Source of the DNA: Phycomyces nitens
Taxonomy: Eukaryota > Mucoromycota > Mucoromycetes > Mucorales > Phycomycetaceae
NCBI GenBank assembly: GCA_022702545.1
Contig: JAHRBC010000005.1
Coordinates: forward strand, 3,162,001 to 3,226,000
Direction of reading: 5' to 3'
DNA: 64,000 nt
Of this stretch, positions 10,961 to 22,351 are shown in pieces; position 1 is the first letter of the stretch, and each line of letters begins with the position of its first letter. Below the pieces are notes generated by a model, which did no database searches, was not told the origin of the DNA, and saw nothing but the letters and a program-made list of their open reading frames with translations. The translations under genes were made by a program, and so were the position numbers.

Positions 10961-12320
10961 TATCACAGAATCAATATAAATATTATAGAATGCTGTGCAC
11001 CAAAAGACTTGGAAAAGGCTTTACAATCAATAACCAAGCTCATAAATAAATAATAGAGAATAATAAAGTAAGTTGACTCTTTAATATATGTTTTGAATAC
11101 ACATTATAGTTAATACAATATTATTTATCACAATATAGCAGCAACGTGCAAGTCGTTCTTTTCTTTTTTGAAGATGAGATGTTGCAACTTGGTGATGGCG
11201 TCGAATTAGCAATCATGACAGATGTGCAACGGGTGATTGCTTTGTTGATCATCTATTGCTAATCTAATGCCAATATAATACTTCTACTCTTTAATATAGC
11301 TCTATACCGCCAAAAACGAGTATTGTGTAAGTGCTAAGCAATAAAACAAGGGTTTAAGATTGTTCTTTTAGGCGACTCTTATTGGCCCTGTAGCATTTTT
11401 TAGCATATGCTTAGTGTGCTTTCTTTTTTCTTTTTTTTTGCTTCTCTTGTCTTGTCTTTGCAATGACTCTTTGAATTAAAACCAAATGAGCCTCCTTCAT
11501 GTAAGATCGGCACGGTTATAAACACCTGATTGACATCCCGATTGAACCATCTTTAGCTCGATTACCTTTGATTTAGGAATGAAATGCAGCTCGCTCTTTT
11601 TTCCCCAGAAACAAAAGAGCGAAAACTTTTACGGCCATATTACAATACAGTTTGTCCTTTTTACACTTGGCAATCTCTGTAAGATATACACTTTTCTTTT
11701 CTAATGAGCTGATTACTCTGTTTGCTACAATGAGATTCGAATCAGTTTTGAATCATATGATTTGAATATGCCAAAGTTGATTTTCTATGGTAAGACGATT
11801 GTCTAATAATTATATTATTCTTCAACTAATTTTTCAGTACATATTCTATTGACCTCCTATTACATATAGTGTTTATTTCTGGAGATCCCTTTCAGTATAA
11901 TCATTCAAAACAAGAGGCATGGTATAGTAATTGACAAGCATAATATATACTTGTAAGTAATACAAAATAATATACTAGGTTTATATGATCACTTCTTTTT
12001 CTAACCACAATGAATTTTTAGCAATTGATGAATGCTAAGGATCATCTAATGTATATCAACGTAGTACTATTATGCATGTATAGCTTATAACAAAGGTTTG
12101 TACTATATATGTTTTATAATATTAAATAGCATTAGTTTTAAGTATTTTTCTATAATAATTGTGCGCAAAATACGGTATGAATTAAATCAAGACATTCTAT
12201 AATAAAGAATAAACCATTCTTTCAAAAGAATGCTCGTAAAAGAATAGCAGAACCCATTATCAAATAGAGTACTATAAAAGAGAGGTTATAGTGTATAACA
12301 GAAGAATTTTTGGTTGGATA
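10960..12320. other. Internal CAC-1 sequence without intact gene
   Basis: The part at about 11040-11290 is a degenerate copy of the small minor-gene exons at 43640-43870. The part at 11330-11760 is a degenerate copy of 43900-44560. The rest is AT-rich with no supported frame. Confidence 0.5.
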
Positions 12321-12821
12321 AAAAAACGGTAGTTATGTTACCAAAACGGTAGTTATCTGCCATTTTTTATTAGCAAAAAACGGTAGCTACTACCAAACTC
12401 GCCTTACACAGGGTCATATCCACCGTTTTGCCCCACCAAACAAACGGTAGCAATGTTACCAAAATGGCAGATAACTACCGTTTTTTTAGTGAAGAAAAAC
12501 GGTAGTTATGTGACCAAAACGGTAGTTATCTGCTGATTTTCGCCACTATAAAAACGGTAGCTACTACCAAATTCGCCTTACACAGGGTCATATCCACCGT
12601 TTTGCCCCACCAAAAAAACGGTAGTTATGTGACCAAAACGGTAGATAACTGCCGATTTCTTAGCCGTAGTGTGAGTTTTGTTAGTCATTTTTCTTTATTT
12701 TATTATCATTTTATTATTTGCCGTTGTTTGTCACTATACACAACCATATACACACATCACGCATCAGTTGGGACACGGGTGTTGTAGGATTTCTAGCTTT
12801 GGCCACTTCTCACTCATTCAC

Positions 12822-13010
12822 CACTACAGCGGAAAAAACGGTAGCTAACTACCGTTTTGGTAGCATTACTACCATTTTTTCCCACAAAAAAAAATGGTAG
12901 TAAAGACTCTGTATAAGGCGATTTCGGTAGCTGTTACCATTTTTTTAGTGCGAAAAAAAGGGTAGTTATGAGGCAGGAATAGGCACAGCTACCGTTTTTT
13001 TATCCAACCA
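12822..13010 (+). repeat. Subterminal AACGGTAG motif cluster
   Basis: Short motifs AACGGTAG and CTACCGTT occur in both orientations, spaced 15-40 bp, as they do in 12321-12655, 18470-18495 and 52080-52262. In plant CACTA elements such subterminal repeats bind the TNPA-type protein. That role is inferred here. Confidence 0.65.
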
Positions 13011-13261
13011 AAATCGTTTCTTTATATACTATAGCCTCTCTTTTATATTACTTTATATACTAGCACCCATTCTTTTTTTACTGCCATTTATATGAAATAA
13101 TGGTTTATTTTTTATTATAATTTTGATTTATTTCAAATAATATTAAAATATATATAATAATAATATAGAAACATACCAAAAGCAAATACTATTTAATATT
13201 ATAAAACGTATATGATACAAACCTTTTACTCAATCTATACACGATGCCAACAACATGTTGT

Positions 13262-13740
13262 TATGACTTGGATGGCCTTTGGTCTTCACCGATTGCTATA
13301 AAAATATTGTGGTCAGAGAATGAAGCAATCAAATAAACCAAGCTTATTATTTTGGATAGCATACCAGTATCCATTGTGCTTGTCAATCGGCGTGCCAAGC
13401 ATCTTGTTATGGATCACTGTCATGACTTGGATAGCACCTTTGGTCTTCATCGATTGCTATAAAAATATTGTGGTCAGAGAATGAAGCAATCAAATAAACC
13501 GAATATATTGTTTTGGGTAGCATACCAGTATATATTGTGCTTGTTAATCAGCGTGCCGAGCATCTTGTTGTGAATCACTGTCATGACTTGGAAGGCCTTT
13601 GGTCTTCATCAATTGCTATAAAGATATTGTGGTCAGAGAATGAAGCAATCAAATAAACCGAGCATATTGTTTTGGATAGCATACCAGTATATATTGTGCT
13701 TGTTAATCGGTATACCAAGCATCTCTTGAATTAATGCCAC
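13262..13740 (+). repeat. Three tandem units of about 160 bp
   Basis: The phrase GGTCTTCA(C/T)C recurs at 13281, 13442 and 13601, each followed by ATTGCTATAAA(A/G)ATATTGTGG and by GCATACCAGTAT. Periods are 161 and 159 bp. The inverted copy in CAC-3 (51549-51840 plus 44690-44740) is split by TnA-3. Confidence 0.8.
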
Positions 13741-13884
13741 TATATGAAATGTACAGACGTAAATACTAGATGCAGTAGAAGGAGAATAGAGAATGCGCAA
13801 TATGATTAATTAAAAAGTGTAAACATATTATAATATTCTTACCATAGAAAATATATTGCTGTAAAGTCAGCTCATAAGATTTAA

Positions 13885-16338
13885 GCATCTCCTTATTTTT
13901 CCTCGATCGCTATCTGAATTTCGAGGAATAATAGGAACGTGTGACAGTGTTTACTTTTTCAAATTCTTATATTATTATTTATATTTATTCATATACCTCT
14001 TTCAAAATAAACGTTTTTATTATTATATTATAGAATTGATTTTATTATCGTTGGGTATTTATATTTCTAAAGTATGAAGGATTTGCATTTTTCAAATCAT
14101 CAAAATGCTTCATTGCATCCATTAGCGATCTAGTCATCATCTCTACTTTTTCAAGATCTACCCCTGGGATTCTTCTCAATGTCTCCAAATCTTCTTGTTG
14201 ATGGTGCCATATTGCTGAACTAGCTATAGCATGCTGAAAGATAGAGTTGACATTGTCGGCTTTGTCATCATTCACATCACTACTTGTCTCAATTGCTTGG
14301 TCTACTGCAGTTTCTGTACTTTCAGACGTCTGGTTTTGTTGTTGCAAGTTTATACGGGTTTGTTCTTGCTGTTCAATATATCCCAATGCAACTTTACTAT
14401 ATTTTTTCAGCAAAAACATATGCTTGCATGGTATTTGCCGATGGAAAAAGCTTGGACATGAACATTTTTGGATCAAATTGCTCGAAATTATGATTGTATA
14501 CCATATAGACTCTGACGAAAATGACCGGATTTGCCACTTACTATTAGAATTATCCATACTATTACTAATCCCACCCAAAGGGTTTATGATCATAGAAGGG
14601 AGTATGTCATCTTGAATCTGGGAGGCAGCAAAGGAGTTTTTTGTGAGCTCGTTCTCAACAGGACCCATTCTTCCATTGTTGAAGTGTAAGCGCTCAACCT
14701 CTTGTTCATAGAAGAACTCAACATCGTTGGTCAAGATGAATATGAGGTGATCCAATCTTCTGATTCTGGTGCAATTAAAGTAAATAACCTTCAACTGATT
14801 ATGCCACGATTCAATATAGTTGTTGGTTAAATATCTCTGGTGCTGTTTGTGAACGTAAGGGCATCCCCATCTCCTCAACAATTCTTCAGTGGCTGTCTAT
14901 TTTCTTTCAAAGTAATGAAGAAATTCGGGTTGACTTTGGATATTTTGTTTGAAAGCAGCAATTTTCGTCAAAAAAACTGTTTCATCTGACTCAACAAGTA
15001 TGTCTTTCAGATCGGTCTTCAGTTGTCTTTTGTATGATCCAAGCTGTTGTGTTGTATACGAGCCATCCAACTTGACCTTACTATCCAAATTGTTCTGCCA
15101 GGCACAAAGAACATGGAATTCACAGTAGTGAATTGTTGTCTGAGGTAATGCTGCTTTAATTGCATTGACTTCAGCAATACAGCAATCAATTGTGATATTG
15201 AGTGGTGAAAAGTTACTGCTTTGACGAAGATGCACAAGCCATTGGTTGATTGGTCCAACTGTCTGGTCATTTGTCACCATGTATGCAACAGGGTAGCCTT
15301 TACCAGTTTGTGGATGTCTGGTAACCAAGGAATACATGACTTCCATACTTCTTGATGAAATACCATGTGTGGCGTCGAGGCAAAAAGACTGGCACATGCT
15401 CATTATGGTTACTTGTGTGGGTGATTGGAACCCAAAAGCAAAGAGATTCTGATTACTAGAGTACAGGGAAATGTTTCCAGTAAAAACTGTATAGCTCTGA
15501 GAAAGAAGCTTTTCATTTAACCAGATTGCTACTGAAGTGTTTTCATCTGAATCAAACATATAGAGCAATGTCTTCATCTATATTTTGTATAAATATCATT
15601 AAATCTAACCTCTTGTATGTGCTATTATTAACAAACCTTTCTCATTCTATTATAAATTTCTTCATAATTAGGCTTTCTGGTACTAACACCCCAGTTTTCA
15701 ATCTGTCTAAGTGTGGATATCCTTGTATTTCTACAGTTGCTTCCACTTCTCAACTGATCCTCAATAATTCTGATTGCCTCAGAAGGCAAAGACAAGGTTC
15801 TTATTTCCTGGCTCTCTCCAGGAACATGGTTGGTATGATCTTTTGTCATACAAAAGGTAACAATCGAAGTATTGTTAAACTGCTTGATTCTCAAAGCAGC
15901 TGTACAACCACATGTCTTTGTATCTTTTTGTGCTAGACGGACTTGTCTCTTAGACTGGTATTTTCCAGCACGATGGCATTGCTTTGTCTCTCCAAAGACC
16001 AAGGTTGGATCCGTAAGTTTTCTATTTACTATCCACTTTGTTGAGCACAGTGTATTCATTCGGCTAAGACACTGCTCCCATTCATTTGCTTTTACTGAGA
16101 TTGTTGTATTCAAAGGAAGCATCTTAATGCCTTCAATTGAGGAGTTGATTAAAGCATTTTGAATGTTTGAGACGTTATAGATAATGGTGTTGGTGGACAT
16201 TTTTGAATAAATAATTCGAGAAAGAAAAATATAAAAAATAAATCGAGAAAAAATAACTAGGTACTCAGCCAAGCCTCCTCTGAAAAAGCCACTATTCCTC
16301 GAAATTCAGATAGCGATCAAGGAAAAATAAGGAGATGC
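13885..16338 (-). mobile_element. MULE-1, complete Mutator-like element
   Basis: 2454 bp with inverted termini of about 45 bp, starting GCATCTCCTTATTTTTCC at 13885 and mirrored at 16338. Flanked by the 8-bp duplication AGATTTAA (13877-13884 and 16339-16346). CAC-3 retains the empty site near 44545-44560 (CATAAGATTTAAAACTAATT), so the insertion is proven by comparison. It carries one transposase gene. Confidence 0.93.
14045..16200 (-). CDS. MULE-1 transposase, two exons, in-frame TAG
   Basis: Exon 1 is 16200-15637 (188 codons), the intron 15636-15578 (GTTTGT to ATATAG), and exon 2 15577-14045. I start at MSTNTIIYN (16200) because MULE-2 starts there too; the longer upstream frame is not shared. 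Exon 1 has a Cys/His region (CGCTAAL, then DHTNHVPG) like MULE N-terminal zinc modules. Exon 2 has DDE landmarks: D in CLDATHG, D in TIDCCIAEVNA, the CEFHVL motif and E in NNYIESWHNQL, then a SWIM zinc finger (KCSCPSF, then PCKHMF). A TAG at 14897-14899 sits in frame between the second D and the E. No ATG restarts nearby. The same TAG occurs in MULE-2. Confidence 0.85.
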
Positions 16339-17094
16339 AGATTTAAAACTAATTCGAATATAATGGTAATTGGCAGAATGAGTACATCATTAAGAAAACA
16401 ATATGCATATTCTACAGAGATTCCCAGGTGGGGAGGTGGGGAACGACAAACTTTAGTGTAATATAGCTGTAAAAAATTTTCACCTTTTTTTAGTGTCTGA
16501 AAAATTATGAGATGAGTGTTTCATTCCTTGATTAAAGATAGCAGAGCTGAAGATGTGGTATACAAGATTCCAATCGGATGTTTATGCCATTTACAACCTT
16601 ACATAAGGGAGGGTCATTTAGTTTTACTTCAAAAAAGTAAAGCAAAGAAAAGAAAAGAAATATAAACTAACCTCGGCATAATACAGCTATAAAAAAATTT
16701 CATTTTTTTTGGTGCTTGAAAAAGGGCGAGATGTGTGTTTCATTCCTAGATTAAAAACAACAGAGCTGAAGATGTGGTATACAAGATGCCAATCGGGCAT
16801 TTATTAAGGTGGCAATCTTACGTGATGGAGAGTTATTCGATTTTATTTCAAAGGAGAGAACCAAAGCAAAGATAAAACAGCTAAAGGAAAAGAGGAAAAG
16901 AAAAAGTGCGCTAAAACATATACTAAAAATATGAGAGAACCAATAAGAGCAGCCTAAAGAATATTAAAGACTTAGTCTGTTTCTCTTAGATGAAGGCTCA
17001 TTGCTCATTCCTAGTGGTGTAAACCTATATCAAACAGTAGAAATATTATATTAATATTAAATTGAGAATAGATGAGCAACAAAAAAGCTCTAAC
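16339..17094 (+). repeat. CAC-2 spacer with a 220-bp tandem duplication
   Basis: Two units, beginning near 16460 and 16680, share GTTTCATTCCT(T/A)GATTAAA and GAGCTGAAGATGTGGTATAC. The inverted copy lies at about 43980-44460 in CAC-3. No gene is supported. Confidence 0.7.
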
Positions 17095-17440
17095 TTATAG
17101 TACATCTGTCATGATTGGGGATTCAGCCTTGTCATCCATTTGAAATACCTCATCTTCCGAAAGAAAAGAACTGCTTGCTCTTTCCTGCTATAACATAATA
17201 AAAATATTGTATTAATTATAATGTATATTCAAATGTTTGTTAATTAATAAACTTGCCTGGCTGTTCTCTGCTATTTTTCTCTTACGAGTCTGGTTTGCAC
17301 TCTTAAAGGTGTCTTGAAGAAGATTCTTGGCACACCACATTCTTTTGCACTTGTAAATGTGGAGTGCTATTGTTCTAGCCGTGCCTTACTGGCCACAATC
17401 ATTGATGACAGGTACGTTGATTTTGTCATCATTGACCAAG
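17095..17440 (-). pseudogene. Small two-exon CAC-family gene remnant
   Basis: Exon A ends at 17257, exon B runs 17188-17095, and the intron has an unusual GC-AG border (GCAAGT to TATAG). Conceptual reading: YKCKRMWCAKNLLQDTFK, then RKRKIAENSQ, then a Ser/Asp-rich tail ending IMTDVL and stop. The inverted copy at 43500-43799 has the same exons, GC donor and stop. Upstream the frame meets TAA here and TGA there at the same codon, beside a possible GTRAGG donor, so the 5' structure is unresolved. Function unknown. Confidence 0.4.
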
Positions 17441-17492
17441 AAGTGTCTTTGCTGCTATTGTTATTATTAGTCAAATAATCTCTTAACTATCC

Positions 17493-18363
17493 ATGGAAAG
17501 AGTAATTGGAGTATACTCCAAGCCTATCAGGTCGAGGTCAAAGGGCAGTAGAAATGCCAGTTTGCTTGTTAAGCACTTTGCTGTTCATAACTTTGTCAGT
17601 TCAGCAAACAGCTCTCAGAATTATCCTTGTACAAGTCAGCCGTCCACATATAATGAAGCAAGTTTCTTAGATCTTCCAGATGGTGTAAGTGCTCCCCAGC
17701 TATGGGAGCCATTCAACTGACATGCCAGCTTGAATGATAATGACGTGGAAGGTGTCAGCAGCCCTGTTGTCAAGAATACTTTGGCAAAGTACTATGTGTG
17801 AAACAGTGTTATGAACAGTATTGAACTTGATGACCCAACGATTGTTGTTGCTTCTTGTCTTTGGAAAAATTCAACCATGCATGCTTCATGAATGTACCGA
17901 AGAATAAAAAACGAGACCAGACGTGGCAATCATCATGTGATGTTTACCTGTCCGTACAGAAAGTGAATATTGGTATTATTCAAAATACAAAATAGAGATC
18001 ACTTGCATTTTTTATATTTTTATCTAGCCGTTGCAATATAACTATTCAAAGCTGATTTGTTGGCACCGTAGAATTTTATTTTGAGCATAAAGAGATTGAT
18101 GGCACACTGCACTTTCTGGAATTCGTTGAAGTGATGAAAGAGCATGGTACAGCAGCCCATGACTCTTCTGTGCCAATTGTAATACAGTGGTCACACAGCT
18201 CAACTAGACAAACAACCCAGCCAAAATATGCCGTTATCAATGTGGATGACATTCAGCATCAAGTTGGGCTCATCCAGTACCCTCCAAGTGTTAATCAGTT
18301 CTTTGTCATTGCACCATATTATGTGTTTAATGAAAATCTGCGTGTGACCAGAGGCAACCATGC
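17493..18363 (+). pseudogene. Broken 3' part of a CAC-family gene
   Basis: Pieces at 17493-17720 (ending SAPQLWEPFN and TGA), 17721-17890 (KNTLAKYYV, TGA, then DDPTIVVASCLWKNS) and 18069-18363 (MKEHGTAAHDSS, YAVINVDDIQHQ, APYYVFNEN, VTRGN) form a degenerate gene that runs to near the element end. The inverted copy at 36034-36393 and 43060-43401 carries the same two TGA codons. It may be the C-terminal part of a CACTA transposase, but I do not recognise a specific family. Confidence 0.5.
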
Positions 18364-18778
18364 CACTTTATTAAAATTTTCCTTTTCTTTTTTCTTTACT
18401 TATAAATATCAATACCAAATAAAATAAAATGGCTAATAATGTCAAAAATAAAAATTCGGTTTCAAAAAAACGGTAGCATAACTACCGTTTTGTTCACACA
18501 GGCGAAAAATTATTTTTCTCAAAAATGCGCAACATCGTTAACACCAAATAAAATGCTCATTTCAATAAATAACGTTGCCTAAAAACTTACGAGCCCTTTC
18601 TATGGTACTACAACTACCTCATTGCCAGAGGAAAAGAGATTCCATGCGACTTTTATGAATCGGCATCGATGACATTACCTTTCAACCACAATCTGCGGAG
18701 ATAAAGCAGTCTAAAATCAGAAAAAACGGCAGTTATGTTACTGTTTTGGTAGCTGTTCCCACTCCTCTCGCCATAGTG

Positions 18779-19188
18779 TTATTTCTCCTACTTCTTTGTC
18801 TTACCCTTTTCTTTACTATTTTACAGTATATTTTTATTATAACTTTTCCTTTGGTCTTGATGGCATCATTTTATTATTTTATCATTTCATTTTTCGGTTA
18901 TTCTTTTACTTATTTTCTTTGTCTATAAAAGACATTCACTGCAAAAATACCCCCGATTCCCATATGTGTAGTTGATACAGTTGGTATGAGATATAAAGGT
19001 CAATTTTCTAGCTCAGGCCATTTTTTGTGAGTTAAGAGAAAAAACCATATTTTTGATAGATTTTATTGGTTGTAGAGAATAGTGTAGCATGAAAAATAAA
19101 TATTAAACTCAAATCATATCAAATAAACTGTACCTGAGTATATCTTCTTTACTGTTAAACCAAAACATTTTAAATTATTTATTAAACA
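18779..19188. other. R1-like flank and TnA-1 left end
   Basis: 18779-18936 resembles R1 (compare 8690-8835). From 18937 it is the 5' terminal region of TnA-1, including the upstream region of its transposase. No gene is seen. Confidence 0.6.
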
Positions 19189-20655
19189 ATGGCTCCTATC
19201 TGTAAATCTACAAGAACAAAAGAATGCAGATGTTCTATTTGCAAGAACAAAGAGAGAGGATTTGATTTTCTCACAGCTCAAACATTTAAGCGTCATATGC
19301 TTAAAGAAGATGCCAAAAACAGTTTTTTCGGTGGTAGATGTAAGATATATTTTATATTTGGATTTGTAAATTATTTAATTAATAATAAATATGTTTTTGA
19401 ATTAAATAGCAATGGAAGTTGTTGATGATGAAGAGCAATACTTTGAGGCCGTAGACAATGTAGAGGCCATGGATTTTGAGTCTGGTGGTAAGGATTTTTT
19501 AAAATTTTATTGTTTTTTTATTAAACCAATGTTGTTACACTTGGGCAGACTTGGAAAACGATATTGAAGGACATGAGGGGGTACAAGAACCCATTAGAAA
19601 CCTACCTCTTTCTGAATCTGACACCATTTTTGGTGCAGAGGATGAATGCAGCTCGTTTGGTGACTCTGATAACGAAAGTGAAGATGAGATACTTGATAAT
19701 GAAGGTTTGTGTAGTACCTGAAATGCAAATCCACCCATCTATATAGATTGTATATTAATGAGGTGTTTTGTGTTGATATTTTTCAGAATTCAACTCAGAA
19801 TTGAGTTTCATTCATGGCTTTGTGGTCAAGGCTCTTGTCCTGTTTATTTCCTTTTACGTTGTCAATAAAGGCGCAATTATCTTGATTGCAATTGTAAACA
19901 AGATCTTGGATTTTTTTGGCGATTCTTTCCGAGTCCCATCAAGTGTCTCTGGTCTAAAAAGCATGGCAGGAATGGATACATTGACAAAGGGCATCAAGAA
20001 ATATGTTGCATGTGGTGAATGCCACAGTATTTATGAGAACAATGGTGCACCTCTTTTCTATACCTTTGACAAGTTTGGAAATAGCGCCTTGTGTGGCCAT
20101 AGCTTGTTCAAGTCCAGTTCGTCCACAATCCCAAAGAAGTTGTATGTGTACCAGTCAATCAAACACTCTCTGCAAACTCTCTTTTCTCAGCCCAATTTCG
20201 AAACCCAAATCAACTCTTGGAATTGTGGTCCCAAAGTGGAAAAGACGATGTTTGATGTGTATGATAGTGCGATGTGGAACAGTGTTAAAGACATCAATGG
20301 CAACCTCTTTGTTGATGACAGCCGCTCTCTAATGTTGACACTGAATATTGACTGGTTCCAGCCATTTGATGGTGTCTCATATTCGTGTGGTGCCATTTAC
20401 TTGGCAGTAAACAATCTTCCTTGCGATGTCAGGTTTAAAAAGGAGAACGTCATCCTCGTTGGATTAATGCCAGGCCCCAAAGAAGCAAAGACATCTGAAA
20501 TCAATAACTATCTTAGACCTCTTGTTGATGAATTGGAAGAACTGTACCAGGGAATTATACTCAAGACCCACCAATGTCCATCTGGTGTGAGAATCCGCAC
20601 TGCTCTCTTTGTTGTTGCTTGTGACATCCCTGCCGCAAGAAAAGTATGTGGGTTC

Positions 20656-21235
20656 CACTGCAAAAGAGGGGCTGTTTGTAGTACCAGAAATCCGGCATTA
20701 TGGTACTGAAAAGGGGTGGGTTTCACCTAGTTTAAATATTTTTTCAACTAGGAGGCATGCTAGCTTCACAGGTACCTCGGTGTCGTGGTTTGCAGTAGTA
20801 GAAACATGTAAAAATGTGCCGCAGGTGAGGTCTGTTAGCACTTTCGGTATATAGATCTGATTTGGAACGATGAAAAAAAGTATTTAAAAGAACGGTTCTA
20901 TTTTGGTCGTCTCAACGTGGTCGTTGAAATGTTCAGATACGTCACATATCTTTATGTTGCAAGTTGTAGAAACTCGATGTATCTACTAGTGGTTACTACC
21001 CAAGACCAATCAAATCAAACACTTGAAAGCCTCTTTATTCTTCTTCACCAGTAATATATCACCCATTATTTGATTTCCCGTTTATATTGGATTGGTAATG
21101 GTTTACGCTTTTATTTTTATTGGAAAGAATAGAATGTTTCTAGGTTTAGGGTCTATTATTACGCCTATTCCTATGCCTAGCCGTTTCTACCCGGTTGCTT
21201 GCTGCTATTTGGATGGAATATTTTTCTACATAAAA
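20656..21235. other. TnA-2 left terminal region
   Basis: Terminal and subterminal sequence without a gene. From about 20815 (GTGCCGCAGGTGAGG) it aligns with TnA-4 from about 60447. Confidence 0.6.
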
Positions 21236-22000
21236 AATACCTGCAAAAATATGAATATCCAGCAATTTTTTGGGCTGCAGGAGTGTTCTGTAAAAGATAA
21301 AGAAGTGTTAATGATGTGGGGTACAAAGAGAAAATTTTTGTGTGTCAAAAGATACTTACATTGCAAGAGATGGGCAAGAGTGCGCAAAGGGGACTTGAAT
21401 TTTAAGGCTGGATGGGCTGTGTGGCAGGTTTTACTATAAAAAAGGGAATAAAAATTAATATGGGTGAACAGAGTGATGATATATTTAATTTACATACCAG
21501 GAGCCAAATGGGTTATCAAAGTAGGGGGTATGGTGTGTAAAGGAAGCCCAAGTGAGTCTATAAAACACATAATAATAATAATTAATAAATAATCTGAATA
21601 ATATTTTGGATAAGCAAAAAGAGATTTATAAAGAATATTACCTTTATGATTACAATTGCGAATGATGGAGGAGGCCGATGGCATGAATAGAAAGGGCAGT
21701 CTACAATGGAATAGAGTCAGAGAGGGAACAAGTATGATTGAAAGAAAAAATTTTACCTGGTGCCGATGGCATCCCTATATAAGTTGTTTGGCCAATCTAA
21801 AAGAGAAAGTGAAAATAATTTTTATCAAGATGATGGTACCAGTGAATGCGGCCAGTGAGTATTTGTCTAGATGGCCATTGTGGAAAGGATGAGTTGCAAT
21901 GGGAGCGCACATCTATGAAAAAGAGGTTAATTTGTGTGTATAAAGAGGTATAAAAAATGTCTTACCAGAGAAAGGCGCCAATATCAAAAAGCAAGGAAAA
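21236..22000 (-). other. TnA-2 divergent exon array
   Basis: Minus-strand series of short exons separated by GTAAG/GTATG to TAG/CAG introns; donors occur at about 21965 (GTAAGAC), 21757 (GTAAAA), 21642 (GTAATA), 21499 (GTATGT) and 21352 (GTAAGT). Exons match TnA-4 nearly base for base and TnA-3 at several points: a frame reading PSASSIIRNCNHK, then PLHTIPPTLITHLAP, then KPATQPIQP and TAA. In TnA-4 that stop is TAC and the frame continues. Its introns are also conserved, so a non-coding spliced RNA remains possible. Confidence 0.6.
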
Positions 22001-22208
22001 GGAAAAATAAAGGGAACCAAAAAAAAAGGAGAGAGTCTGAAATTTTTTTCACCTTTGAAGCATGCTGCGGAAAGCATGATGGATTGAGCCCAAAAACAAT
22101 ATCAAGGCCGATTTGCATCTCAGTGCTTCAAGACAATAGAGGAACATCTTTATAGTCATTCAAAATGCCTATATATAACGGCATTTTTGATATTCAACCT
22201 CTCTTACC

Positions 22209-22211
<3 letters not shown>

Positions 22212-22239
<28 letters not shown>

Positions 22240-22240
22240 T
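22212..22240 (+). repeat. CA microsatellite
   Basis: Run of about 14 CA units upstream of the accessory gene. The related copy TnA-4 has a shorter tract at 61855-61869. Confidence 0.9.
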
Positions 22241-22351
22241 TACTCACCCACCCAACAAAACAGTTTTTGTATGTATATTATATTTATTTTTATTTCAATT
22301 GAACAAAAACTAATAATTATAATCGAAATATACTTTACCATATTCTAGAAA

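Larger units (their letters stand above)
8958..12671 (-). mobile_element. CAC-1, CACTA-type element, decayed
   Basis: Starts CACTACGGCGAGAGG and ends in GCCGTAGTG, flanked by a 3-bp duplication TGA (8955-8957 and 12672-12674). The inverted R1 copy near 59090-59110 shows the uninterrupted target, which confirms both borders. Length 3714 bp. The right end (12321-12671) is packed with AACGGTAG and its complement, a subterminal repeat pattern like that of CACTA elements. No intact gene remains inside. Confidence 0.85.
8281..12821 (+). repeat. R1 repeat copy 1 (interrupted by CAC-1)
   Basis: Sequence at 8281-8957 plus 12675-12821 recurs inverted at about 58990-60040 and in part at 18779-18936. 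The stretch near 8290-8330 (CAGTTGTGACACGTG and following) is repeated near 12750-12800, so R1 looks like a tandem unit of about 760 bp once CAC-1 is removed. No coding frame is supported. The GC-rich part at 8340-8460 contrasts with the AT-rich remainder. Confidence 0.6.
12822..18778 (+). mobile_element. CAC-2, CACTA-type element, non-autonomous
   Basis: Starts CACTACAGCGGAAAAAACGG and ends CTCTCGCCATAGTG, the two terminus types also found in CAC-1 and CAC-3. Interior: subterminal AACGGTAG motifs (12822-13010), a 160-bp triple tandem repeat (13270-13740), a complete MULE (13885-16338), a 220-bp tandem duplication (16440-16860) and broken gene remnants (17095-18363). The flanking triplets differ (CAC on the left, TTA on the right), so no target duplication is seen and one flank may have been rearranged. 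Confidence 0.75.

Noticed and set aside
13270..13740. CRISPR-like array
   Set aside because: Units of about 160 bp repeat as a whole with no short repeat/unique spacer structure, and the host is a eukaryote.
17493..18000. A nuclear code in which TGA or TAG means tryptophan
   Set aside because: Several in-frame stops could sit at Trp codons, but normal TGG is used throughout all intact genes, many genes end with TGA or TAG, and the stops are in elements with other damage. Simple transitions explain them.
12822..18778. A target duplication for CAC-2
   Set aside because: The flanking triplets (CAC and TTA) do not match, so I do not claim one.
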